In this document: positions 1 through 6,205 of the stretch, in pieces
How the letters are laid out: every line of letters begins with the position of its first letter
Position numbering within the stretch: position 1 is the first letter of the stretch
Source: an uncultured Haloferula sp.
Lineage (GTDB): Bacteria > Verrucomicrobiota > Verrucomicrobiae > Verrucomicrobiales > Akkermansiaceae
Assembly: GCA_946885645.1 (NCBI GenBank)
Contig: CAMPGU010000203.1
Location: 1-7,393 of the forward strand
Direction: 5' to 3'
DNA length: 7,393 bases
The notes under the pieces: generated by a model
What the model was told of the DNA's origin: nothing
Seen by the model: only the letters and a program-made list of their open reading frames with translations
Databases searched by the model: none
Translations under genes and position numbers: made by a program

Positions 1-139
1 CGCCGGTCTCATCCACGGCTTCTTCCACAGCGTCACCAACGTCGTCCGCAGCCTTTTCAGCCGGGCTTTTCTTCTCACAACTTACAGTGACCAACAGGAG
101 ACCGGTGCCCAAGGCACTCAAAATCATGCGTTTTTTCAT
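1..139 (-). CDS. Small lipoprotein, N-terminal part (cut by window edge)
   Basis: Only the first 46 residues are visible. They begin MKKRMILSALGTGLLLVTVSC, a charged start followed by a hydrophobic stretch ending at Cys21, then a hydrophilic Lys/Glu/Asp/Ala-rich tail (EKKSPAEKAADDVGDAVEEA). This is the layout of a type II signal peptide with lipidation at Cys21, although TVSC is a loose lipobox (Thr rather than Leu at -3). The charged Ala-rich tail resembles the small lipoproteins of unknown function common in Verrucomicrobiota. The ATG start is chosen because the signal peptide begins there; no Shine-Dalgarno is visible and the upstream bases are pyrimidine-rich. It lies 48 bases downstream of the DUF1328 gene on the same strand and is probably co-transcribed with it. 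The function is unknown, and an envelope-stress role would be inference from the neighbour. Confidence 0.72.
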   Translation of the reverse strand, partial: MKKRMILSALGTGLLLVTVSCEKKSPAEKAADDVGDAVEEAVDETG

Positions 140-149
140 AAAGGGAAAG

Positions 150-163
150 ACGGCTCGAGCCGT
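150..163. repeat. 14-bp perfect palindrome between DUF1328 and lipoprotein genes
   Basis: ACGGCTCGAGCCGT is perfectly self-complementary. Read on the minus strand it lies between the DUF1328 stop and the lipoprotein start and is followed by the pyrimidine run CTTTCCCTTT. It could form a short hairpin (5-bp stem, TCGA loop) acting as a weak attenuator or RNA-processing element that lowers expression of the lipoprotein, or it could be a protein-binding site. The stem is too short and the T run too interrupted to call it an intrinsic terminator. Confidence 0.35.
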
Positions 164-187
164 GTCATGCTCCTGCGGGAGTAAGCC

Positions 188-358
188 TCAGGGCGTCTTG
201 CCTCTCACGGCGCGGCTGAAGGCCGAGACCACCAGCAGGACGAGGAATACGAAGAAGAGCACCTGGGCGATACTGGCGGCGGTCCCGGCCAGGGTCGTGA
301 AACCCAAAAGCCCCGCGATCAGCGCAAGCACGAGAAATACGATGGTCCAGTGTAGCAT
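188..358 (-). CDS. DUF1328 (UPF0391/YtjA-like) small membrane protein
   Basis: A 56-residue protein beginning [20 protein letters not shown] and ending in a basic tail ([12 protein letters not shown]). It has two hydrophobic segments, about residues 4-24 and 29-48, separated by a small-residue turn (TTLAGTAAS). Length, topology and the wording W-x-I-x-FL-x-LALIAG-LGF match the DUF1328/YtjA family of inner-membrane proteins. The family has no established biochemical role; members often sit near stress genes. The start is supported by AAAGGA at positions 364-369, five bases before the ATG. A small lipoprotein gene follows in the same direction, suggesting a two-gene envelope operon. Identification is from residue pattern only but is strong for such a short protein. 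Confidence 0.88.
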   Translation of the reverse strand: MLHWTIVFLVLALIAGLLGFTTLAGTAASIAQVLFFVFLVLLVVSAFSRAVRGKTP

Positions 359-363
359 GAAAT

Positions 364-369
364 TCCTTT
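364..369 (-). promoter_or_regulatory. Ribosome binding site of the DUF1328 gene
   Basis: AAAGGA on the minus strand, five bases before the ATG. It is one of only two convincing Shine-Dalgarno sequences in the window and fixes the start of the 56-aa protein. Confidence 0.7.
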
Positions 370-370
370 C

Positions 371-589
371 GTAAGATGCTCCTTCATTTGCAGAAATCCG
401 GCCAAGCTCCCGCGATCGGTTAAACGACTGATTATCAGGGCATCATTCGAGATTCACCCGCGACCTCCGCGCTTTTACGGGTGCATCCTGCGCTCGCCTG
501 CCGCCCTCACCGTGCATCCTGCACGAGCTCACCGGCACATCCCGTGCTTGCCACGCCGCGGGCGGCACCCTTCCCTCCGCCCGGCATCC
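371..589. other. Divergent intergenic region between DUF1328 and phosphofructokinase
   Basis: I see no gene here. A minus-strand GATAAT at 431-436 is a possible -10 element for the DUF1328 operon, but no good -35 is present at the usual spacing. Closer to the kinase, the 11-mer GTGCATCCTGC occurs twice, at 481-491 and 512-522, 31 bases apart; the second copy extends into a small inverted repeat (CGTGCA-TCC-TGCACG, 511-525). No Shine-Dalgarno precedes the kinase ATG; the bases before it are C/T-rich. Any regulatory role of these repeats is speculative. Confidence 0.3.
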
Positions 590-1561
590 ATGAGCGAAGG
601 CATCGCAATCTTAACCTCCGGCGGCGACGCCGCCGGCATGAACCCCGCCGTCAAGTGCGCCGCAGACTACGCGGCCGCCCGCGGCTTCAAGCCGTGGCTG
701 GTCTATGACGGGCTGCGGGGATTGATCGACGACAAGATCGTCGAGTCCCACCGGGACTTGATTTCAGGCGTCCTCCACCGGGGCGGAACCTTCCTGCGTT
801 CCTCCCGTTCAAAGCGTTTCTTCGAAATCGACTTCCGCCGCCAAGCCTTTGAAAACCTGAAGAAGCGCGGAATCGGCAAACTGGTCGTCATCGGCGGAGA
901 CGGCTCGTTCCGGGCGCTCAATCAGTTCTATTCCGACTTCGGCGTCCCCTTCGCCGGAATTCCGGCGACGATCGACAACGACATCGCGGGAACGGACTAC
1001 TGCCTGGGTGTGGACACGGCGCTGAACATGATCCGCCAATCGGTGGACTCCATCCGGGACACGGCCACCTCTTTCTCCCGGGCCTTCGTGATCGAGGTGA
1101 TGGGCCGCCACTGCGGCTACCTGGCCATGGTCAGCGCCCTCGCCTGCGGCGCGGAGCTTTGTCTCACCACCGAAATCCCCTACGACCTGGAGAAGATCGG
1201 CGCCAAGCTGAAGCACGAGATCAAGCACGAGGGCCGCGACCACATCATCGCCATCGTGGCCGAGGGCACGAAAATGGCGGACTACACCACCCGCTACATC
1301 AACGACTCCATCGGCATGGAGGCGCGCCTGACCGTGCTCGGGCATGTGCAGCGCGGAGGCTCGCCGACCGTCCATGACCGCATCATGGCCTACAAGTTCG
1401 CCATCGCCGCCGTGGATTCGCTCATCGCCGGTGAAAAGAACGCCATCATGGTCTATCGGGACGGCACCTTCGGCCATCTGCCGATCCACACGGTGGTGGA
1501 CTCCAAGTACCAGATCGACCCTTCGATCGTGAAGCTTTGTGGTCCGCTCTGCGGGAACTAA
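590..1561 (+). CDS. pfkA: ATP-dependent 6-phosphofructokinase
   Basis: A cytoplasmic glycolytic enzyme that phosphorylates fructose 6-phosphate to fructose 1,6-bisphosphate. At 323 aa it is close to the 320 of E. coli PfkA. Motifs run in family order: TSGGDAAGMN (9-18, nucleotide loop), HRGGTFL (63-69), IGGDGS (101-106), PATIDND (125-131, with the catalytic Asp pair), RDTATS (156-161), EVMGRHCG (169-176), EG (225-226) and GHVQRGGSPTVHDR (251-264, sugar phosphate binding). GGDG, rather than GGDD, together with Ala instead of Lys before TIDND, indicates ATP and not pyrophosphate as phosphoryl donor. The ATG at 590 is chosen because GIAILTSGGD must begin within a few residues of the N-terminus; an upstream in-frame ATG at 512 would add 26 unlikely Arg/Pro/His-rich residues. 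Arg25 of the E. coli effector site is replaced by Asp26 and Arg21 by Lys22, so allosteric control may differ. The gene appears monocistronic. Confidence 0.95.
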   Translation: MSEGIAILTSGGDAAGMNPAVKCAADYAAARGFKPWLVYDGLRGLIDDKIVESHRDLISGVLHRGGTFLRSSRSKRFFEIDFRRQAFENLKKRGIGKLVVIGGDGSFRALNQFYSDFGVPFAGIPATIDNDIAGTDYCLGVDTALNMIRQSVDSIRDTATSFSRAFVIEVMGRHCGYLAMVSALACGAELCLTTEIPYDLEKIGAKLKHEIKHEGRDHIIAIVAEGTKMADYTTRYINDSIGMEARLTVLGHVQRGGSPTVHDRIMAYKFAIAAVDSLIAGEKNAIMVYRDGTFGHLPIHTVVDSKYQIDPSIVKLCGPLCGN

Positions 1562-1578
1562 GAAGGCGAGGCACCGAT

Positions 1579-1602
1579 TTCCGGCTCTCCGCTGAGCCGG
1601 AA
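1579..1602. terminator. Hairpin between convergent genes, probable bidirectional terminator
   Basis: TTCCGGCTC (1579-1587) pairs perfectly with GAGCCGGAA (1594-1602) around the six-base loop TCCGCT. It sits 17 bases after the phosphofructokinase stop and one base beyond the stop of the convergent 433-aa gene. Neither side has a clear T run, so it may act as a U-poor hairpin terminator or an RNA 3'-end stabiliser for both transcripts. Confidence 0.6.
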
Positions 1603-1603
1603 G

Positions 1604-2905
1604 CTACTTCGCTTTCGCTTCCTTCCGCCGCCACTCCCGGATCTCCTCCTGAAGGCCCGGATCGGCGATCTGTCGCAACGCCTCGTCGCGCATCGCCGCG
1701 TTGTGGTGGTGGGCATCGGCGGTCATTGCGAACTGCGCCAGCGCCTGCTCGCGGTGCCAACCCTCGGCAAGCGTCAGGATCCACGCCATACCGGCGGCCG
1801 GGTCCTCCCGGAAACGTCCTGCCACGGCCGAGCGGAAGGTGCCGGCGGTCTCCTCACGCCCGGGAAGCTGGAGCGCCCACCGGCTCATCGCCTCGGGATT
1901 CGGTTTCCCCGATTTGTAGAAAACATCCACGGTCTCCGCCCCTCTGCCCGAGATCAGTTCCCACTGTCCGCTCTCGGCCAGCATCGACAACACGTTCGGA
2001 ACGTTCGAATCATACGCGAAGCCGTACCGCTTCGCCTGATCCAGGAGTGCCGGACCGATCGCGCCCTTGTCCTCGTCGGACAGCGCCCGGAAGGCCTCCA
2101 ACGACCTCGCGGGCTGCTGGGATTGCGCGATCTTCTCCGCCAGCATGACCAAAGCCGCCCCTCGCGCTTCCGCCGGGACATCCGGGCGCGAAAGCAGATC
2201 ATGAAAGCGGTCCGGGCCGCTGTTGTATTCGGCGTTGTTGAGGACCCCCTTTAGCATCGCCTTCCACGCGAAGACCCGCAGATGCTCTTCCGGCAGAGCG
2301 GAGATCTTGCTGATCCGTTCATCGATCCCCGGATCGTCGAGCTCGCTCCTCAGCGCGATATCGATCATCGGCTCCTGGTATTCGCGCGGCACCTTTGCAA
2401 TCCCGGCGAGAAGCAGATCGGGGTGGCTGGCCCCCACCGCGCGCGCCCAAAAGCCTAGCAGCTTGCAGCCATCCAAGCCGAAATCGCCGGCTAGGATCCA
2501 GTCCAGGAGCTCCTCCTCGTGGCCCTTCAGTTGCTCGCGGATCGTGTTCGACAGCTCCGTCTCGTCCAGTGTCTCCTCGTCGGCCCACGTCAGGAGCGCG
2601 GAGCGCAGATCCTTCGCCAGCCATTCCCGGCGCATCTTGTCGCGCAGGATCGCCAGTTCCGCCGGGGGCAGCTTCGCCCCCGCCAACGCATGCCAAGCCT
2701 TGCGCAGCTCCCCCGCCGTCCACGGGGATTCTCCGGGACTGCTGCCGACACCCAGCTGCGGGCGAACCGCCGGGATGGGTGCGGGAGCGGGGGCCGGGGC
2801 TGCTGCGATCACTACCGGTTCCGGCGGCGCCATGACCCGGTGGATGCCGTAGCCCCCGGCGAGGACAGCGAGATGAGAGAAGGCGAGGACAAGACGACGT
2901 TTCAT
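1604..2905 (-). CDS. Membrane-anchored or exported helical-repeat protein, 433 aa, function unknown
   Basis: I do not recognise a named function. The protein starts MKRRLVLAFSHLAVLAGGYG, a basic start plus one hydrophobic segment (about 4-21) acting as a signal anchor or signal peptide, followed by an Ala/Pro linker (27-60, alternating AP) and an almost wholly alpha-helical body. The body contains DP/NP-x-A-x-x-W-type motifs (NPEAMSRWALQLPG at 336-349, EDPAAGMAWIL at 367-377) typical of Verrucomicrobiota helical-repeat proteins. It ends IADPGLQEEIREW plus a Lys/Glu tail. The ATG at 2905 is preferred over an in-frame start 54 codons upstream because the hydrophobic N-terminus begins there and the extension would overlap the preceding gene. 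It follows that gene by 11 bases. Shared features at both ends suggest the two are diverged paralogues. A scaffold or protein-interaction role in the envelope is inference. Confidence 0.82.
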   Translation of the reverse strand: MKRRLVLAFSHLAVLAGGYGIHRVMAPPEPVVIAAAPAPAPAPIPAVRPQLGVGSSPGESPWTAGELRKAWHALAGAKLPPAELAILRDKMRREWLAKDLRSALLTWADEETLDETELSNTIREQLKGHEEELLDWILAGDFGLDGCKLLGFWARAVGASHPDLLLAGIAKVPREYQEPMIDIALRSELDDPGIDERISKISALPEEHLRVFAWKAMLKGVLNNAEYNSGPDRFHDLLSRPDVPAEARGAALVMLAEKIAQSQQPARSLEAFRALSDEDKGAIGPALLDQAKRYGFAYDSNVPNVLSMLAESGQWELISGRGAETVDVFYKSGKPNPEAMSRWALQLPGREETAGTFRSAVAGRFREDPAAGMAWILTLAEGWHREQALAQFAMTADAHHHNAAMRDEALRQIADPGLQEEIREWRRKEAKAK

Positions 2906-2916
2906 GGGTCCACGTT

Positions 2917-4491
2917 TCAGTTCAGCGGCCGTTCTTGGATGCCGGGGTCCCGGATCAGCCCCTTCAGATCTTCGGCCTGGCTTTTCTGCCCCTGTTTTGC
3001 CAGGTGCTTCGCGGTATAGTGCAGCAGGAGATCCCGGTGCAGGCCCGGGGGCTGTTTCGCCAGCCATTCATTCCAGTACGAGCCATATTCCTGCGCCTCC
3101 CGCTCGATGAGATAGGAGTAGTGGCGATCATAGAGCGCCAGGCTGCCGCGGAGGGCATCCTCCGGCACCAGCGCGCCCAAGCGCATGCTGGCCTCGAGAT
3201 CGCCGTGCATGGAGGAACTGATGGCCTCGAAGGCATACCGGGCGCTATCCTCTTGCTTCCCTTCCTTCTTCAGGATCTCCAGGGCTCCTTCGGGGTCGCT
3301 CGCCGCGCTCTCGCGGAAGAAGGCCCGGAGCATGTCGTCCCGCTCCGACCCTTCCGCATACCCGGGAAAAGCCTCCCGCGCCTGCGCCCATAGTTCGCCG
3401 GCGGAGAGGTCCCCGGCGCGCAGCCGGTGCTGCAGGAGTCCCGCACTCCACCAGCGGCTCAGATCCTCCGCTACGACGGCCGCCCGGGCATTCGCCTTCT
3501 TCTCCTCCTCCGTCTTGCCGCTGATCCCTCCCGCCATCATCGCGTCGATGCGCTCTTCAATGGGCGAATCCGGCCCCACTCCGCTGCGCATGATGCTCTG
3601 GTAATTTCCCCAGCCCTGCAACTGCTCCACCACCGCCGGATCCAAGCCGCCGGCAATGGCTTCCTTCAGGAACGCCTTGGCCTCCTTTGCGTCCCTGATT
3701 CCCAGGACGAGCCCCATGATCGAATTACCCGCGTCCTTGTTATTCAGGTTCTCTTTGATCCAGGCAAGGCCTTCACCGCGCTTGTCGGGCGGCAGATCTC
3801 CAAACGCCGCGCGTAGCATCGCATTCCGGTCCAGCCATCCTTCCATCCTCTCCATCAAGGCTCCGATCGACGCGGGGGTCTCCGCGGCTGCCACCTTCAT
3901 CACCAGCCCGGCGACAGCCCCTTGGAGCAGGGGCTTGCCATTCACCAGATCGGGCGCGGCCGCGGCTCCGCTTGTCATGATCCACGCTTCGAGGGCCGCA
4001 CGGCCTCCGCCCCGCTTGAGAAGTGCGGGATTCGCCTCCAGATAATCCAGCGCCGCCTCGGGATCCTGCTGCAGCCATGCAGCGGCAAAAGCGGCCAAGG
4101 GCCGGTCATCGCCTTTCTTGAGGCGCTCCATCTCCGCCGCTGGATCCGCGGGGAGAACCGTGGCAGCCGCTTGCTTGAGAATCTTGTCCATTTCCTCCGC
4201 CATCTCGGCACGATGGTCGCGCAGTAATTTTTCGACCGACGCCTGCCCCCCGGGGCGGGCAGCCCGAGCTTCGTCCACGGCTTCCATCTGCGCCTCCGTC
4301 CCCCATCCGGCGCGCATCTCCTTCAGGAGCCGCCTGCCTTCCTCCCGGTCCGCGTTCCGGTCGCGGCGGCTTTTTCCGGAAGGTTCCTCCCGGGCCGCCA
4401 AGGAAACTTCCGCTCCCGCAGGACTGCGGAAAGCCAGCCACCCGGCCCCCAGCGCGAGCGTATGGGTTAAAACGAGAAGGAGTTTCTTCAC
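2917..4491 (-). CDS. Membrane-anchored or exported helical-repeat protein, 524 aa, function unknown
   Basis: First gene of a two-gene operon. Translation starts at GTG (MKKLLLVLTHTLALGAGWLA), with AGGA four bases upstream. Residues 4-20 form a signal peptide or anchor; there is no lipobox Cys. A charged Arg/Glu/Lys region (32-60) follows, probably linker or coiled coil, then a long helical body with DP-x-(A/G)-A-L units (QDPEAALDYLEANP 142-155, SDPEGALEILKKEG 398-411) and AWIKENLN (243-250). No catalytic motif is visible. The C-terminus ends IRDPGIQERPLN, echoed by IADPGLQEEIREW in the downstream gene, and both N-termini share a basic start, a Leu-rich segment, a His near residue 10 and a following Ala/Gly-rich run. 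This supports tandem duplication followed by strong divergence. Divergently transcribed from the 173-aa membrane protein across about 108 bases, so the two promoters probably share that gap. Confidence 0.82.
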   Translation of the reverse strand: MKKLLLVLTHTLALGAGWLAFRSPAGAEVSLAAREEPSGKSRRDRNADREEGRRLLKEMRAGWGTEAQMEAVDEARAARPGGQASVEKLLRDHRAEMAEEMDKILKQAAATVLPADPAAEMERLKKGDDRPLAAFAAAWLQQDPEAALDYLEANPALLKRGGGRAALEAWIMTSGAAAAPDLVNGKPLLQGAVAGLVMKVAAAETPASIGALMERMEGWLDRNAMLRAAFGDLPPDKRGEGLAWIKENLNNKDAGNSIMGLVLGIRDAKEAKAFLKEAIAGGLDPAVVEQLQGWGNYQSIMRSGVGPDSPIEERIDAMMAGGISGKTEEEKKANARAAVVAEDLSRWWSAGLLQHRLRAGDLSAGELWAQAREAFPGYAEGSERDDMLRAFFRESAASDPEGALEILKKEGKQEDSARYAFEAISSSMHGDLEASMRLGALVPEDALRGSLALYDRHYSYLIEREAQEYGSYWNEWLAKQPPGLHRDLLLHYTAKHLAKQGQKSQAEDLKGLIRDPGIQERPLN

Positions 4492-4495
4492 AACT

Positions 4496-4499
4496 TCCT
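4496..4499 (-). promoter_or_regulatory. Ribosome binding site supporting the GTG start of the 524-aa gene
   Basis: AGGA on the minus strand, four bases before GTG. The spacing is short but workable. It supports GTG at 4491 as the start; the signal segment begins directly afterwards and no in-frame ATG precedes it nearby. Confidence 0.5.
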
Positions 4500-4599
4500 A
4501 TCAACACCAGAATTCGCGGCCCTGCGCAAGAGACCAGATTCCGCTCGCCCTGCACCCGTATCTCCTTGCTCGCGGGGAATGTTCTGATGACCTGCCTGC

Positions 4600-5121
4600 A
4601 TGCCTCCGGGGACCCTGCGCAGCTCGACCGTCGTCGCCATCATCCTGAGGCTCTTCGCGATTTACTGGGCGGCCCAGGCACTGCTCCATCTGGCGGTAAA
4701 TCTATCGGCCTACCTTTCCTCGTCCGTCTCCTTGGCCTGGCAGAACCTCATCCCGACCTTCCTGATGCCGGTGCTCTACGGCATCTTGGCCATGCTCGCC
4801 TGGATCTTCGCCGGGGCGCTCGCCGCGAAAGCGAGCGGTCCTCAGGATCCCGCGGTGCCTCTCCGGCGGCTCGAGCGTGCCGACATATACGGCTTCGGCA
4901 TCCTCATCATCGGCCTCTATTTTTTCCTCATCCACATCGGCCCCTCGATCAACGAGATCCACTACCTCGCCTTGGTGAAGCAAGATCCGGAAAGGGGCTT
5001 CTATGAACTGACATCCCAGCTAATCCCCTGCGTGGCAGGCCTGGCACTGGCGATCGGCTCCCCCCGGCTCGGCCGCAAGTTGGCGAGCAAGACCGCCGAC
5101 CCGGCGGCTCCGGAGGCATGA
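4600..5121 (+). CDS. Four-helix integral membrane protein, 173 aa, function unknown
   Basis: I do not recognise the family. Four hydrophobic segments are visible at about residues 11-35, 51-75, 97-115 and 137-154, with a short cytoplasmic-looking N-terminus and a polar tail (RLGRKLASKTADPAAPEA). The loop between helices 2 and 3 is charged (RRLERAD at 89-95), and the loop after helix 3 carries NEIHYLALVKQDPERGFYE. An in-frame stop at 4588-4590 leaves ATG at 4600 as the only plausible start; no clear Shine-Dalgarno is present. The gene is divergent from the helical-repeat operon and convergent with the GNAT gene, with a single base between the two stop codons, so no separate terminator fits between them. 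Its hydrophobic pattern and codon use look like a real gene, and the opposite-strand reading here is a shadow. Confidence 0.75.
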   Translation: MPPGTLRSSTVVAIILRLFAIYWAAQALLHLAVNLSAYLSSSVSLAWQNLIPTFLMPVLYGILAMLAWIFAGALAAKASGPQDPAVPLRRLERADIYGFGILIIGLYFFLIHIGPSINEIHYLALVKQDPERGFYELTSQLIPCVAGLALAIGSPRLGRKLASKTADPAAPEA

Positions 5122-5122
5122 T

Positions 5123-6028
5123 TCACCCGCTCTCCGGCAGGAAGCTCGGCATCACGATCCCCTGCGGCTGCATGTAGGCTCCGCGCACCTGCGCGAAATG
5201 GAGCTCCACATTCCGGGCACCCCAGCGGTAGAGCTCCGCAACCATGTCCGACTCGTGGGTGGGGACCAGGAAGACAGGGCTCCCCTCCCGGGGCACGGAG
5301 AGCTGGGCGTGGATCAGGGCCAGTGCCGCCACTTCATCCCGCATCACCCCCGGCCCGATCATGCGGCAGCCCGGGTGATCGACGGACGAGAGCCAGCCGT
5401 CGATCTTCCCGCCGGCATCCACGTGCACGAAGGTGGTCCAGTGCCCGCCCGGGTTCTTGATGAAATGGGCGAGATCTTTCCCCCGCAGGATGCCGGAGAC
5501 CTCGCTCTCCAGATCGGCCATGCCGAAAAGGTGGTTCACGGTGGCGGGGCGGACCGATCCCCCGCCGCCCGGCGGAGGAAGCGGGAGCCGCTCCGGCGGG
5601 ATCACCATGTCGTGATACACGGCCACGGGACCGAATCCCGCACGGGTGTAGAGGGAAAAGGAATCGAGGTTCATGGCGCTGGAGACCAGGCGCACCGGGC
5701 GATCCTCGGCCTTCTTGATCACTTCATCCAAAAGGGCGCGGGCGATCCCGTTCCCCGTATGATCCGGCGCGATCGCCATGATCCCCAGGCCGACATGGCT
5801 CTCCCGCGGATGATAGAAGCAGCAGCCCGCCGGCTCTCCATCGACCTCCGCCACCAGGCAGCAACCGGGATCGAGCGCTTCGTACGTGTCGGGAAAAATC
5901 CGGCAGTCCGCCGGTTCGCAGGTGAAGATTTCGTAACCCAGCTTCTTCCGGTACCAGCCGTTGGTGGACCGGTGGATCAGGGCGGCGATGGCGCTTTCTT
6001 CGCCGGGGCGCATGGTCCTGAGAGTCAT
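5123..6028 (-). CDS. GNAT-family N-acetyltransferase, probable two-domain
   Basis: A predicted cytoplasmic acetyl-CoA-dependent acyltransferase of 301 aa, about twice the length of a single GNAT domain. Residues 1-142 form a recognisable GNAT fold: MTLRTMRPGEESAIAALIHR at the start, CCLVAEVDGEPAGCCFYH (beta 2-3), then motif A VGLGIMAIAPDHTGNGIARA (79-98) with the acetyl-CoA loop TGNGIA, and LYTRAGF (126-132) before the last strands. The usual Gln/Arg at the first position of the CoA loop is Thr. After a Pro/Gly linker (149-158), residues 160-285 look like a second, degenerate GNAT-like domain ending LYRWGARNVELHFAQVRG. The substrate cannot be told. ATG at 6028 is preferred to the TTG at 6046 because MTLRTMRPGEE is the normal GNAT start; neither has a good ribosome binding site. 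Divergent from the Cys-repeat peptide gene. Confidence 0.85.
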   Translation of the reverse strand: MTLRTMRPGEESAIAALIHRSTNGWYRKKLGYEIFTCEPADCRIFPDTYEALDPGCCLVAEVDGEPAGCCFYHPRESHVGLGIMAIAPDHTGNGIARALLDEVIKKAEDRPVRLVSSAMNLDSFSLYTRAGFGPVAVYHDMVIPPERLPLPPPGGGGSVRPATVNHLFGMADLESEVSGILRGKDLAHFIKNPGGHWTTFVHVDAGGKIDGWLSSVDHPGCRMIGPGVMRDEVAALALIHAQLSVPREGSPVFLVPTHESDMVAELYRWGARNVELHFAQVRGAYMQPQGIVMPSFLPESG

Positions 6029-6114
6029 GGGAAAAGGTTGGCGCAAGAACCCCGTGCGCGCGACTAGAAATCCCGCGGAAGCGCCCGCACCGGCTGCATG
6101 AGACGAAATTCACT

Positions 6115-6124
6115 GGAATATTCC
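6115..6124. promoter_or_regulatory. Possible operator palindrome upstream of the Cys-repeat peptide gene
   Basis: GGAATATTCC is a perfect 10-bp palindrome in the divergent gap between the GNAT gene and the Cys-repeat peptide gene, about 80 bases before the peptide start. It is an A/T-rich spot in GC-rich DNA and could be a regulator site. It is short enough to arise by chance. No convincing sigma-70 -35/-10 pair was found nearby. Confidence 0.25.
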
Positions 6125-6148
6125 CCGCGCCGCCGAATCCTATCAGAT

Positions 6149-6177
6149 GACCTCCCGGGCGCGTTGCCGGGGAGGTC
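6149..6177 (+). promoter_or_regulatory. Leader hairpin upstream of the Cys-repeat peptide gene
   Basis: GACCTCCC (6149-6156) pairs with GGGAGGTC (6170-6177). With one bulged G (6169) the stem extends by two further G-C pairs, leaving an eight-base loop. It ends 28 bases before the peptide ATG, so it probably lies in the 5' untranslated RNA. No T run follows on either strand, so it does not look like a terminator. It may stabilise the mRNA or regulate translation. Its 3' arm contains GGGGAGG, which resembles a Shine-Dalgarno but is too far from the ATG to serve directly. Confidence 0.45.
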
Positions 6178-6205
6178 CAATCAAAACCACCAACGAAGCA
6201 ACCCA

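Noticed and set aside
481..525. Direct repeat GTGCATCCTGC and small inverted repeat as a regulatory site or mobile-element end
   Set aside because: Two short copies in a GC-rich spacer are weak evidence, with no flanking duplication or transposase.
512..589. 26-residue N-terminal extension of phosphofructokinase
   Set aside because: Its Arg/Pro/His-rich composition is unlike the family, and the nucleotide-loop strand normally begins within a few residues of the start; ATG 590 fits.
809..1489. 226-aa minus-strand open reading frame inside the phosphofructokinase gene
   Set aside because: It is antisense to a well-conserved enzyme and has the biased His/Asp/Gly/Val composition typical of a shadow in GC-rich DNA.
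590..1561. Pyrophosphate-dependent phosphofructokinase
   Set aside because: GGDG instead of GGDD, and no Lys before TIDND, point to ATP.
5198..6067. 289-aa plus-strand open reading frame opposite the GNAT gene
   Set aside because: It is antisense to a recognisable GNAT domain and has no motif of its own.
6098..6205. 36-residue N-terminal extension of the Cys-repeat peptide
   Set aside because: It would bury the signal peptide internally and place the leader hairpin inside the coding region.
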